DNA of 64,000 bases from Crassaminicella thermophila (GTDB lineage: Bacteria > Bacillota > Clostridia > Peptostreptococcales > Thermotaleaceae): the NCBI RefSeq assembly GCF_008152325.1, contig NZ_CP042243.1:873026-937025 (forward strand). The letters run 5' to 3'. Position 1 is the first letter of the stretch, and each line of letters opens with the position of its first letter. Shown one piece after another: positions 17,868 through 26,546 of this stretch. The notes under the pieces were generated by a model. The model was not told the origin of the DNA, did not search any database, and worked only from the letters and a program-made list of their open reading frames with translations. The translations under genes and the position numbers were made by a program.

Positions 17868-18860
17868 ATGAACAATTTGGAATTCAAAGAGCAAAGAGCC
17901 ATGGATTTCATTGCCATTGGAAGACTTTGTATAGATTTAAATGCAAATGAAATCAATAGGCCAATGGAAGAAACCATGACCTTTACAAAGTATCTTGGCG
18001 GTTCTCCTGCAAATATAGCAGTAGCAATGTCAAGACTAGGAATGAAAACAGGCTTTATTGGGCGTGTTGCAGATGATCAAATGGGTAGATATATTGTAGA
18101 CTACTTAAAGAAAAGTGATATAGATACATCTAATGTGATTACGGATAAGTCTGGAAGTGTAACAGGACTTGCATTTACAGAAATTAAAAGTCCGACAGAT
18201 TGTAGCATTTTAATGTATCGTGATAATGTGGCAGATTTAAAGCTTGAGCCAACAGACGTAAATGAAGAATATATTAAAAATGCAAAGGCTATATTAATTT
18301 CAGGTACAGCACTAGCTAAAAGTCCGTCAAGAGAAGCTGTGTTTTTAGCACTTGACTATGCTAGAAAGCATGGTACAGTAGTATTCTTTGATATTGATTA
18401 TCGTCCATATACTTGGAAATCAGTAGAGGAGACAAGCATATATTATAATCTAGCAGCAGAAAAGTGTGATGTGATTATTGGAACAAGAGAAGAGTTTGAC
18501 ATGATGGAAATGTTGACAATGAAAGGAAATAAAGACGATCACGTTACAGCACAAAAATGGTTTGATTTCAATGCAAAGATTGTTGTAATCAAGCATGGAA
18601 AAGAAGGATCTATTGCTTATACAAAAGAAGGCGAAGAAGTTGTAGGTGCGGTATTCCCTGTAACGCCTCTTAAGACATTTGGAGCTGGAGATTCATATGC
18701 TGGAGCATTTATATATGGATTAATGCAAGGCTGGGATATAGGAAAAGCAATGGAATTTGGCGCAGGATCAGCAGCTATTGTAGTTTCAAGTCATAGTTGT
18801 TCAGATGCAATGCCAACAGCAGAGAAGATACAAGAATTTATAGATAACTACCAAAAATAA
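17868..18860 (+). CDS. iolC: 5-dehydro-2-deoxygluconokinase
   Basis: The 330-residue PfkB-family kinase shows IAIGRLCIDLNANEI at the N-terminus, GGSPANIAVAMSRLG (substrate site) and TFGAGDSYAGAF with the catalytic Asp near the C-terminus. It phosphorylates 2-deoxy-5-keto-D-gluconate to the 6-phosphate, the substrate of IolJ. Family assignment within PfkB rests on DLNANEINRPMEETMTF-like IolC features and on the adjacent iolJBDEG genes. It has a strong AAAGGAGG site seven bases before the ATG. It probably forms its own unit, since another operator and an untranslated stretch of 147 bases follow. Confidence 0.93.
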   Translation: MNNLEFKEQRAMDFIAIGRLCIDLNANEINRPMEETMTFTKYLGGSPANIAVAMSRLGMKTGFIGRVADDQMGRYIVDYLKKSDIDTSNVITDKSGSVTGLAFTEIKSPTDCSILMYRDNVADLKLEPTDVNEEYIKNAKAILISGTALAKSPSREAVFLALDYARKHGTVVFFDIDYRPYTWKSVEETSIYYNLAAEKCDVIIGTREEFDMMEMLTMKGNKDDHVTAQKWFDFNAKIVVIKHGKEGSIAYTKEGEEVVGAVFPVTPLKTFGAGDSYAGAFIYGLMQGWDIGKAMEFGAGSAAIVVSSHSCSDAMPTAEKIQEFIDNYQK

Positions 18861-18882
18861 ATTTTATTTTTTTTAAAATCAT

Positions 18883-18896
18883 CGCAAACGTTTGCG
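18883..18896 (+). promoter_or_regulatory. Perfect operator palindrome before the aldehyde dehydrogenase gene
   Basis: CGCAAACGTTTGCG is a perfect 14-base palindrome, about 110 bases upstream of the next gene. No well-spaced SigA promoter is obvious beside it, so it may act on read-through or on a weak promoter in the following AT-rich 100 bases. Confidence 0.65.
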
Positions 18897-19007
18897 AAAA
18901 AATTAACAAAATAGCAAACATATTATGACAAAGATTTACTAAAAATATGAATGGCGTTTTTTAGTTAAATAATACGACTCATAAAATTATAGCAAGGAGG
19001 AGTTAAA

Positions 19008-20399
19008 ATGAGTATAAATGCAAAAGAATATGTATCAAATCTTATTGAGAGAGCAAGAAAAGCACAAGCAATAGCAGATACTTTCACACAAGAGAAAGTA
19101 GATGAATTATGTACTGCAATTGCATGGAACATTGTAAAACCTGAAAATGCGGAAAAAATTGCAGAAATGGCTGTCGAAGAATCTGGATTAGGAAATTATG
19201 AAGGAAAATATGCAAAGCTTATGACAAAAATTCGCGGTGGGCTTCGCGATATGAAAGGACAAAAATCCGTAGGTGTAATTGAGCGTGATGATGAAAAGAA
19301 AATAATCAAAATTGCGAAACCTGTTGGAGTTGTTGCAGCATTAGTACCTTGTACAAATCCTGAAGCAACACCAGTTCTAAAGTCTATGTTTGCAATCAAA
19401 GGTAGAAATGCAATTATTTTAGCTCCACATCCAAGAACTAAAAAAACAAATACTTACATTGTAAATATTATGCGTGAGACTCTTAAAAAGTTTGGAGCAC
19501 CAGAAGATTTAATTATCCCTGTTGAGCCAGAGTATGTATCAATGGATGTAAGTGGAGAGCTTATGAAGCAAGCTGACTTAGTATTAGCTACTGGTGGTGG
19601 CGGAATGGTTAAAGCTGCTTATAGTTCAGGTACACCTGCATATGGTGTTGGTCAAGGAAATGCTGTTACAGTAGTAGATGAAACAGTAGATTTAAAAGAA
19701 ACAGCAAATAAAATTATGAGAAGTAAAACATTTGACTTTGCAACAAGCTGTTCTACAGAAAATTCATGTGTAGTACAAGAGGATATCTATGATGATTTCG
19801 TAAAAGCTATGGAAGCAGAGGGTGGATATTTAGTATCACCAGAAGAAAAAGAAAAACTTCAAAAAGCTATGTGGCATGATGGACACTTAAGTTCAGCAAT
19901 CGTTGCTCAAGCACCTGAAGTAATTGCTAAAGAAGCAGGAATTGAATTACCAGAAGGAAAAACTTTCTTTATGGTAGAAGAAACAGGAATTGGACCAGAT
20001 TATCCATTCTCTGGAGAAAAATTATCTGTTGTAACAACACTTTTCAAATATAAAGAATTTGAAGAAGCAATTGAAAAGGTAAATGCTATTACTTCATACC
20101 ATGGAAGAGGTCACTCTTGTGGAATTCACTCTAATAATGAAGATAGAATTTTAGCATTAGCTTTAAATACAAAAACAAGCCGTGTAATGGTAAGACAACC
20201 ACAATGTCTAGCAAACAGTGGAGCATGGACAAATGGTATGCCAATGACTCTAACTCTTGGCTGTGGTACATGGGGAGGCAACATTGCTTCAGAAAATATT
20301 ACTTGGAAACACTTAATCAATGTAACTTGGGTATCTGCTCCAATTGAATCTACTCAGCCAACTGATGAAGAATTATTTGGCGATATTATGAATAAATAG
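19008..20399 (+). CDS. CoA-acylating aldehyde dehydrogenase (SauS/PduP/AdhE-like)
   Basis: The protein has 463 residues and no alcohol dehydrogenase half. GVVAALVPCTNPEATPVLK and FDFATSCSTENSCVV, which includes the nucleophilic cysteine region, group it with acylating dehydrogenases such as sulfoacetaldehyde dehydrogenase, PduP/EutE and the N-terminal half of AdhE. It makes an acyl-CoA from an aldehyde, CoA and NAD(P). No IolA-type methylmalonate-semialdehyde dehydrogenase is present in the locus, so this enzyme probably handles the malonate semialdehyde released by IolJ; that substrate is inference. It sits ten bases before iolJ. Confidence 0.85.
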   Translation: MSINAKEYVSNLIERARKAQAIADTFTQEKVDELCTAIAWNIVKPENAEKIAEMAVEESGLGNYEGKYAKLMTKIRGGLRDMKGQKSVGVIERDDEKKIIKIAKPVGVVAALVPCTNPEATPVLKSMFAIKGRNAIILAPHPRTKKTNTYIVNIMRETLKKFGAPEDLIIPVEPEYVSMDVSGELMKQADLVLATGGGGMVKAAYSSGTPAYGVGQGNAVTVVDETVDLKETANKIMRSKTFDFATSCSTENSCVVQEDIYDDFVKAMEAEGGYLVSPEEKEKLQKAMWHDGHLSSAIVAQAPEVIAKEAGIELPEGKTFFMVEETGIGPDYPFSGEKLSVVTTLFKYKEFEEAIEKVNAITSYHGRGHSCGIHSNNEDRILALALNTKTSRVMVRQPQCLANSGAWTNGMPMTLTLGCGTWGGNIASENITWKHLINVTWVSAPIESTQPTDEELFGDIMNK

Positions 20400-20409
20400 G
20401 AGACATATT

Positions 20410-21249
20410 ATGCTAGTAAATTTAAAGGAAGCTTTAAAAGGAGTGGCAAAATCTGATTTTGCCATTCCTGGATTTAATGTATTCGGATATGAAGATGCTG
20501 TAGCTGTAGTTCGTGCAGCAGAAGAGTTGGATGCCCCGGTAATACTTATGACAAACAAGGTAGCTGTAAATCATATGCCTATAGAGATTTTGGCAAAAAT
20601 ATTATGTGCTGTTGCAGAAGATGCAAAGGTGCCTGTATGTGTACATCTAGATCATGCAACAGAGTTTGAGGTGGTAGCTAGAGCTATTAAAGCAGGATAT
20701 ACATCTGTTATGTATGATGGTTCTCAATTACCTTTTGAAGAAAATATTAAAAACACAAGAGAAATCGTAAGATTAGCACATGCATGTAATGTATCAGTAG
20801 AAGCAGAAATTGGAGCAGTAGGATATAGCGATCCATCTCTTAAAGTGAAAGCAAGATATACAGAGCCAGAGGAAGCAAAAATATTTGCTGAAAAGACAGG
20901 GGTAGATGCTTTAGCAGTAGCTATTGGAACCCTTCATAGAATGGAAACCCAAGATGCAGTAATTCAGTATGATAGATTAGAAGCAATTGAAAAATTAACA
21001 GATGTACCTTTAGTTATCCATGGATCAACAGGGGTTAAAGATGAAGATTTAAAGAAACTTTCTAGATACAATGTAGCTAAAGTAAATATTGGAACAGCCC
21101 TTAGAATGGTATTTGGAAATACAATGAGAGAAGAGATGAATAAAAATCCAAATGAATTTGATAGAATTGTGTTATTCCAAAAGCCTATGGTTGAGGTACA
21201 AAAAGAAGCTAAAAAGAAAATGGAATTATTAGGAATCGGTAAAAAGTAA
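20410..21249 (+). CDS. iolJ: 6-phospho-5-dehydro-2-deoxy-D-gluconate aldolase (class II)
   Basis: The 279-residue class II aldolase belongs to the FbaA/GatY/IolJ family. Zinc and catalytic motifs are visible: PVCVHLDHATEFEVV (metal His and catalytic Asp), MYDGSQLPFEEN, EAEIGAVGYSDPS, HGSTGV and KVNIGTALR. It splits the IolC product to DHAP and malonate semialdehyde. Related aldolases act on fructose or tagatose bisphosphate; the position between the iol genes decides for IolJ. DHAP then enters glycolysis. Confidence 0.9.
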   Translation: MLVNLKEALKGVAKSDFAIPGFNVFGYEDAVAVVRAAEELDAPVILMTNKVAVNHMPIEILAKILCAVAEDAKVPVCVHLDHATEFEVVARAIKAGYTSVMYDGSQLPFEENIKNTREIVRLAHACNVSVEAEIGAVGYSDPSLKVKARYTEPEEAKIFAEKTGVDALAVAIGTLHRMETQDAVIQYDRLEAIEKLTDVPLVIHGSTGVKDEDLKKLSRYNVAKVNIGTALRMVFGNTMREEMNKNPNEFDRIVLFQKPMVEVQKEAKKKMELLGIGKK

Positions 21250-21265
21250 AGGAAGGAGTCTTCAC

Positions 21266-22057
21266 ATGAGAATTAGACAAGCAGAGCCTTTCAAATACGG
21301 ATATAACAGTATTACAGAGATGAATGGAAAACATAGCAATATGTTAATGGATTTTGGTATTTTAAAAATGAAAAAAGATGATGTGCAAACTTCAAGTGAA
21401 AACTTAGAAAGAGCATATTTATTAATCCATGGAGAAGTTACATTAGAGTGGGAAGGCAATAAAGTAACTGCTAAGAGAGAAGACTGCTTTTCAGAAGATC
21501 CTTATTGTCTTCATGTACCATCTAATGTAGAAGTAAAAATTACATGTTTAAAAGATGATACAGAAATAGCAGTTCAAAAGACAGATAATGAAAAGGCTTT
21601 CCCAGCAAAATTATATACACCAGATGAATGTAGAAGTGAACAATTTGGTGCAGGGACATTAAATGAAACAGCTACAAGAACTGTAAGAACTATTTTTGAT
21701 CATTCTAATTCACCAGATGCAAATCTAGTGATCGGAGAAGTAATCAACCATCCAGGAAAATATTCAAGTTATCCACCACATCATCATCCACAACCTGAGA
21801 TTTATCATTATCGTTTCTATCCAGAACAAGGCTATGGACTTTCTGTTGTAGGAGATGATGCATACGTAGTGAATAATATGGATACGGTTGCAATTCCAGG
21901 AGGCTTGGTACATCCACAAACAGCAGCACCAGGATATGCTATGTATTATGTTTGGATGATTCGCCATCTAGATAATAATCCATTTGATGAGCGTATTTTT
22001 GTTGATGAGCACAAATGGTTATTAGACAAAGATGCAAAAATATGGCCTGCTAAATAA
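21266..22057 (+). CDS. iolB: 5-deoxy-glucuronate isomerase
   Basis: The 263-residue protein of the IolB bicupin family shows YPPHHHPQPEIYHYRFYPEQG, seen here as SYPPHHHPQPE and IYHYRFYPEQG; it includes the metal-binding histidines. AIPGGLVHPQTAAPGYAMYY follows in the second cupin. It isomerises 5-deoxy-D-glucuronate, the IolD product, to 2-deoxy-5-keto-D-gluconate, the IolC substrate. It lies 16 bases after iolJ with AAGGAAGGAG before the ATG, in the same transcript. Confidence 0.95.
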   Translation: MRIRQAEPFKYGYNSITEMNGKHSNMLMDFGILKMKKDDVQTSSENLERAYLLIHGEVTLEWEGNKVTAKREDCFSEDPYCLHVPSNVEVKITCLKDDTEIAVQKTDNEKAFPAKLYTPDECRSEQFGAGTLNETATRTVRTIFDHSNSPDANLVIGEVINHPGKYSSYPPHHHPQPEIYHYRFYPEQGYGLSVVGDDAYVVNNMDTVAIPGGLVHPQTAAPGYAMYYVWMIRHLDNNPFDERIFVDEHKWLLDKDAKIWPAK

Positions 22058-22089
22058 TAAGAGAAAGTAAAATATAAGGAGGTCAAATA

Positions 22090-24021
22090 ATGAAAACAAT
22101 TAGAATGACTGTAGCGCAAGCTTTAGTCAAGTTTTTAAATAATCAATATATAGAATTTGATGGAAAAGAGCAAAAATTTGTTCATGGTATTTTCACAATA
22201 TTTGGACATGGAAATGTTGTAGGTCTTGGTCAAGCTTTAGAAGAAGATCCTGGAGATTTAGTTGTATATCAAGGAAGAAATGAACAGGGAATGGCGCATG
22301 TAGCTACTGGCTTTGCAAAACAAAAGCATAGAAAACAAATTTGTGCAGCTACATCATCTGTAGGACCAGGAGCAGCTAATATGGTTACAGCTGCAGCTAC
22401 AGCTACAGCAAATAATATTCCAGTACTTCTTTTACCAGGAGATACTTTTGCTACACGTCAACCAGACCCAGTGCTTCAACAAGTGGAGCAGACACATGAT
22501 TTGACAATTAGTACAAATGATGCATTCAGAGCAGTAAGTAAATACTGGGATCGTGTAAGTAGACCAGAACAATTAATGACTGCAATGATAAATGCAATGC
22601 GTGTACTTACAGATCCTGCAAATACAGGAGCAGTAACAATATGTTTACCTCAAGATGTACAGGGTGAAGCTTATGATTATCCAGAGTATTTCTTCAAAAA
22701 GCGTGTGCATAGAATTGAAAGAAGACCAGCAACAGTAGAAGCTGTAAAAGATGCAGTAGAGTTAATAAAATCTAAGAAAAAGCCATTGCTTATTTGTGGT
22801 GGTGGTGTAAGATATTCTGAAGCAGCAGATAGCTTAAAAGCATTTGCTGAGAAGTTTAACATTCCTTTTGCAGAAACTCAAGCAGGAAAAAGTGCTATTG
22901 AGTGGACACATCCATTAAATTTAGGTGGAGTAGGTACAACAGGAAACTTAGCTGCAAATATTATTGCAAAAGATGCAGACTTAGTTATTGGGGTAGGAAC
23001 AAGATTTACTGACTTTACAACAGCATCAAAGAGTCAATTCCAAAACCCTGAAGTTGATTTCTTAACAATTAATATTTCAGAATATCATGCATATAAATTA
23101 GATGCTACAAAGGTAGTTGCAGATGCAAAGGTAGGATTAGATGCAATTGCGGCTGAACTTGAAAAAATAGGATATAAGTCAGCATATACAGAAGAAATAA
23201 AAGATGCTAAAGAAAAATGGCAAAAAGAATTAGATAGATTATTCAGTATAGAATATAAAGAAGGATTCAAGCCTGAAATTGCAGGTCATTTAGACGAAGT
23301 AATAGAAGAATTCTATGATGATACAAAGTCTTGTTTAACTCAAACAAGAGTATTAGGTGAATTAGATAAATTATTAGATGATGATGCAATCGTTGTTGGT
23401 GCAGCAGGAAGTTTACCTGGAGACCTTCAAAGAGTATGGTGTCCTAAAAAGCCTAATACTTACCATATGGAATATGGATATTCTTGTATGGGATACGAAG
23501 TAGCAGCAGCATTAGGTGCAAAGATTGCAGAGCCTGATAAGGAAGTATATACTTTCATTGGAGATGGAAGTTATTTAATGCTTCATTCTGAGCTAGTTAC
23601 AAGTATTCAAGAGAATAAAAAGATAAATGTCGTATTATTTGATAATATGGCTTTTGGATGTATTAATAACCTGCAAATGAGTCAGGGAATGGGAAGCTTT
23701 GGAACAGAATTTAGATTTAGAAATGAAGAAACTGGAAAGTTAGATGGAAAGTTAATTCCTATTGATTATGCCATGAGCGCAGCTGCATATGGTGTAAAAA
23801 CGTATAAAGTAAAGACAATAGAGGAATTAAGAGAAGCTATTTTAGATGCAAAGAAACAAAAAGTTTCTACTTTAATTGATGTGAAAGTTTTACCAAAAAC
23901 TATGACTGGTGGATATGAAAGCTGGTGGAGAGTAGGAACAGCACAAGTTTCTAAAAAGGAAAGCATTCAAGAAGCAGCAAGAGCAATAAAAGAAACAGTA
24001 GAAAAAATAAGACAATACTAA
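22090..24021 (+). CDS. iolD: 3D-(3,5/4)-trihydroxycyclohexane-1,2-dione hydrolase
   Basis: The 643-residue thiamine diphosphate enzyme starts [18 protein letters not shown], the usual IolD N-terminus. The ThDP region shows [19 protein letters not shown] and [14 protein letters not shown]. The early active site reads [17 protein letters not shown], with the conserved Glu of the ThDP family. It opens the ring of the IolE product to give 5-deoxy-glucuronate. It has AAGGAGG before the ATG and is 32 bases after iolB. The stop codon is part of a long inverted repeat that separates it from iolE. Confidence 0.95.
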   Translation: MKTIRMTVAQALVKFLNNQYIEFDGKEQKFVHGIFTIFGHGNVVGLGQALEEDPGDLVVYQGRNEQGMAHVATGFAKQKHRKQICAATSSVGPGAANMVTAAATATANNIPVLLLPGDTFATRQPDPVLQQVEQTHDLTISTNDAFRAVSKYWDRVSRPEQLMTAMINAMRVLTDPANTGAVTICLPQDVQGEAYDYPEYFFKKRVHRIERRPATVEAVKDAVELIKSKKKPLLICGGGVRYSEAADSLKAFAEKFNIPFAETQAGKSAIEWTHPLNLGGVGTTGNLAANIIAKDADLVIGVGTRFTDFTTASKSQFQNPEVDFLTINISEYHAYKLDATKVVADAKVGLDAIAAELEKIGYKSAYTEEIKDAKEKWQKELDRLFSIEYKEGFKPEIAGHLDEVIEEFYDDTKSCLTQTRVLGELDKLLDDDAIVVGAAGSLPGDLQRVWCPKKPNTYHMEYGYSCMGYEVAAALGAKIAEPDKEVYTFIGDGSYLMLHSELVTSIQENKKINVVLFDNMAFGCINNLQMSQGMGSFGTEFRFRNEETGKLDGKLIPIDYAMSAAAYGVKTYKVKTIEELREAILDAKKQKVSTLIDVKVLPKTMTGGYESWWRVGTAQVSKKESIQEAARAIKETVEKIRQY

Positions 24022-24088
24022 GATTTATTTTGCAAGGTTTGTTTTATCTTTAAAGAGAAAAACTGTTACCTTGCAAAATAAAAATCTT
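24020..24088 (+). other. Long inverted repeat between iolD and iolE
   Basis: Bases 24020-24038 are complementary to 24068-24088 apart from a two-base difference in an A/T run (core TTTTGCAAGGT/ACCTTGCAAAA), with a 29-base loop. The left arm overlaps the iolD stop. No T-run follows. It may be a partial attenuator or RNA-processing site inside the operon. Confidence 0.65.
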
Positions 24089-24119
24089 TAATAATACTTA
24101 TAGAATGAGAGGGATAAAC

Positions 24120-25019
24120 ATGTTGAGCAAAGAAAAAGTAAAATTAGGAATCGCACCAATCGCATGGACAAATGATGACCTTCCAGAACTAGGAGCAGAA
24201 AACACTTTTGAACAGTGTGTGAGTGAAATGGCACTTGCAGGCTTTACTGGAAGTGAAGTAGGAAACAAATATCCAAAAGATACAAAAGTATTAAAGAAAG
24301 CTCTTGATTTAAGAGGAGTTCAAATCTGTAATGCTTGGTTTAGTTGTTTCTTTACAACAAAGCCAGAAGAAGAAACAATAGAAGCTTTCATTAAGCATAG
24401 AGATTTTCTATATGAAATGGGTGCAAAAGTTATTGGCTGTTCTGAACAAGGACACAGTATCCAAGGGTTAGATAAACCAATCTTTGATGAAAAACCAGTA
24501 TTTACAGATGAAGAATGGGAAAAACTTGCAAAAGGTATGAATAAATTAGCAGAGCTTGCTGCTGAAAAAGGAATGAAAGTTTCTCTACATCATCACATGG
24601 GAACAGGAGTTCAAACACCAGAAGAAGTTGATAGATTTATGGAAATGACAAATGATGATGTATATCTATTATTTGACACAGGACATATGTATTTCTCAGA
24701 AGGAACTCAAGAAGCAGTAGATAAAGTTGTAGAGAAATATGCTGATAGAATTGTACACGTACATTTAAAAGATGTAAGAGAAGATGTATTAAAAAGATTA
24801 AAGGAAGAAAAATGGTCTTTCTTAAAGGGTGTTAAAGAGGGCGTATTTACAGTACCAGGAGATGGTGTTATAAACTTTGATCATACATTTGAAGTATTAG
24901 AAAAAGTGGGCTATGAAGGTTGGATGGTAGTAGAGGCAGAACAAGATCCAGCTAAAGCAAATCCTCTAGAGTATGCAATTAAAGCAAGAAAATTTATTGC
25001 AGAAAAAACTGGGCTATAA
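24120..25019 (+). CDS. iolE: Myo-inosose-2 dehydratase
   Basis: The protein has 299 residues. ATG 24120 is chosen because AGAGGG lies six bases before it; the ATG at 24105 overlaps that site. It is a xylose-isomerase-like TIM barrel with [18 protein letters not shown], the IolE hallmark, plus [40 protein letters not shown] and VHVHLKDVR, which hold the metal ligands. It dehydrates 2-keto-myo-inositol to the diketone used by IolD. It lies in the operon with iolD and iolG. Confidence 0.95.
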   Translation: MLSKEKVKLGIAPIAWTNDDLPELGAENTFEQCVSEMALAGFTGSEVGNKYPKDTKVLKKALDLRGVQICNAWFSCFFTTKPEEETIEAFIKHRDFLYEMGAKVIGCSEQGHSIQGLDKPIFDEKPVFTDEEWEKLAKGMNKLAELAAEKGMKVSLHHHMGTGVQTPEEVDRFMEMTNDDVYLLFDTGHMYFSEGTQEAVDKVVEKYADRIVHVHLKDVREDVLKRLKEEKWSFLKGVKEGVFTVPGDGVINFDHTFEVLEKVGYEGWMVVEAEQDPAKANPLEYAIKARKFIAEKTGL

Positions 25020-25053
25020 GAAGGGTAAATTTATTGTAAAGGGGAAATAAATT

Positions 25054-26058
25054 ATGGCTAAAAAAATGAAAGTGGGCATCATTGGAGCCGGAAGAATTGG
25101 GAAAGTACATTCCCAAAGTATTATGAATCATATACCAGAAGTTGAAATAAAAGCAATTTCTGATGTTTATTTTGAGGGAGCAAAAGAATGGGCAGAAAAA
25201 ATGGGTATCCCTACAGCAACAAATGACTACAAAGATATATTAAACGATCCAGAGATCGATGCAGTATTAATTTGTTCTTCCACAGATACACATGCACAAA
25301 TATCTATTGAAGCTGCTAAAGCAGGAAAGCATATTTTCTGTGAAAAGCCAGTTGATTTATCAGTTGAAAAAGTTGAAGCAGTACTTGAAGCAGTAAAAGA
25401 AGCAGGTGTAAAATTCCAAGTTGGATTTAATAGAAGATTTGACCATAACTTTAGCAGAGTAAAAAATCTAATTGATGAAGGTAAGGTAGGAGATCTTCAT
25501 ATTGTAAAAATTACTTCTAGAGACCCTGCACCACCACCAGCAGAATATGTTAAGGTTTCTGGCGGAATATTTTTAGATATGACTATTCATGATTTTGATA
25601 TGGCAAGATTTTTAGTAGGCTGTGAAGTAGAAGAAGTATATGTATCTGCAGCAGTAAGAGTAGATCCAGCAATAGGAGAAGCAGGAGATGTAGATACAGC
25701 TGTTATTACATTAAAATTTGAAGATGGAACTATTTGTGTAATTGATAATAGTAGAAAAGCAGCATATGGATATGATCAAAGAGTAGAAGTATTTGGATCA
25801 AAAGGAAAAGTAGAAGTTGCAAATGATACACCATCAACAGCAGTACTTAGCACTGAAGAAGGTGTATTTAGCGACAAGCCTAAGTACTTCTTCTTAGAAA
25901 GATACATGGATTCTTTTGTTGATGAAATGAAACAATTTATGGATGCAGTAATAAATGATAAAGAAGTACCTGTTACAGGAATAGATGGATTAAAACCAGT
26001 ACTAATTGGTCTTGCTGCGAAAAAATCATTAGAAACAGGAGCACCTGTTAAATTATAG
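25054..26058 (+). CDS. iolG: Inositol 2-dehydrogenase
   Basis: The 334-residue Gfo/Idh/MocA enzyme begins MKVGIIGAGRIGKVHSQS (Rossmann loop). It carries FCEKPVDLS with the catalytic Lys, the loop TSRDPAPPPAEYVKVSGG and IFLDMTIHDFDMARFL with the Asp/His pair. DPAPPP and IHDFDMARF are typical of true IolG. It oxidises myo-inositol to 2-keto-myo-inositol with NAD, the first pathway step. It is the last gene of the operon and is closed by a strong terminator. Confidence 0.95.
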   Translation: MAKKMKVGIIGAGRIGKVHSQSIMNHIPEVEIKAISDVYFEGAKEWAEKMGIPTATNDYKDILNDPEIDAVLICSSTDTHAQISIEAAKAGKHIFCEKPVDLSVEKVEAVLEAVKEAGVKFQVGFNRRFDHNFSRVKNLIDEGKVGDLHIVKITSRDPAPPPAEYVKVSGGIFLDMTIHDFDMARFLVGCEVEEVYVSAAVRVDPAIGEAGDVDTAVITLKFEDGTICVIDNSRKAAYGYDQRVEVFGSKGKVEVANDTPSTAVLSTEEGVFSDKPKYFFLERYMDSFVDEMKQFMDAVINDKEVPVTGIDGLKPVLIGLAAKKSLETGAPVKL

Positions 26059-26096
26059 AAAAAAATAGGATGATGATTCCATCATCCTATTTTTTT
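26059..26096 (+). terminator. Strong terminator at the end of the inositol operon
   Basis: TAGGATGATG (26066-26075) pairs with CATCATCCTA (26080-26089) around a four-base loop. The stem is extended by an A-run on the left and a T-run on the right, so it may work on both strands. Confidence 0.93.
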
Positions 26097-26546
26097 GAGC
26101 TTGTTGACAAAGTTATATTTATAAATAAACTGAAAAATAACGCTCATAAACAAAGTTTTAGAGAAAACTAAGATTCATAATTTTGAAAAATTCTATTTAT
26201 TTTTCAGTTATAATAATTCTATTTTGTCTACAGTCTGAAAAAATTGATTTATTAAAAAATTATTCGTATAAAATTTAAATATATGTATTATAATCTATAA
26301 TAGGGTTTTGTAACAATGGAAGTAACTGATTCTACTATTATCTTGAATGGCACCTTTTTAGGGTGTCTACTTTTTTATTCTTTAGGAAATTATGGATAAA
26401 CAAATTAAAAAAAATAAAAAGAACGTTAAAACAAAGAAGGTTTTTAACGTATTTTATGAATTTTATTTTTATGAGGAATTGAAAGTTATCTAAAATATAG
26501 CTTATAATGTATTTACATGAAAAGAAAGATATAAGGAGTAAAAAAT
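26097..26546 (+). other. Intergenic region, possible small structured RNA
   Basis: No open reading frame of note. Three structures are visible. AACTGAAAAATAA (about 26128-26140) and its complement (26197-26209) form widely spaced arms. A stretch at about 26290-26380 runs from a TATAAT-like box through a GC-richer segment to a weak hairpin (GGCACC...GGGTGTC) and a T-run, which could be a short transcript. ACGTTAAAA and TTTTAACGT (about 26423-26450) form a last hairpin. None matches a riboswitch I know. Confidence 0.35.

Noticed and set aside
11825-18896. Reading the palindromes as CcpA cre sites
   Set aside because: They fit the cre consensus with about one mismatch, but their perfect symmetry, five-fold clustering and co-location with a LacI-family gene favour a local operator. 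CcpA binding is not excluded.
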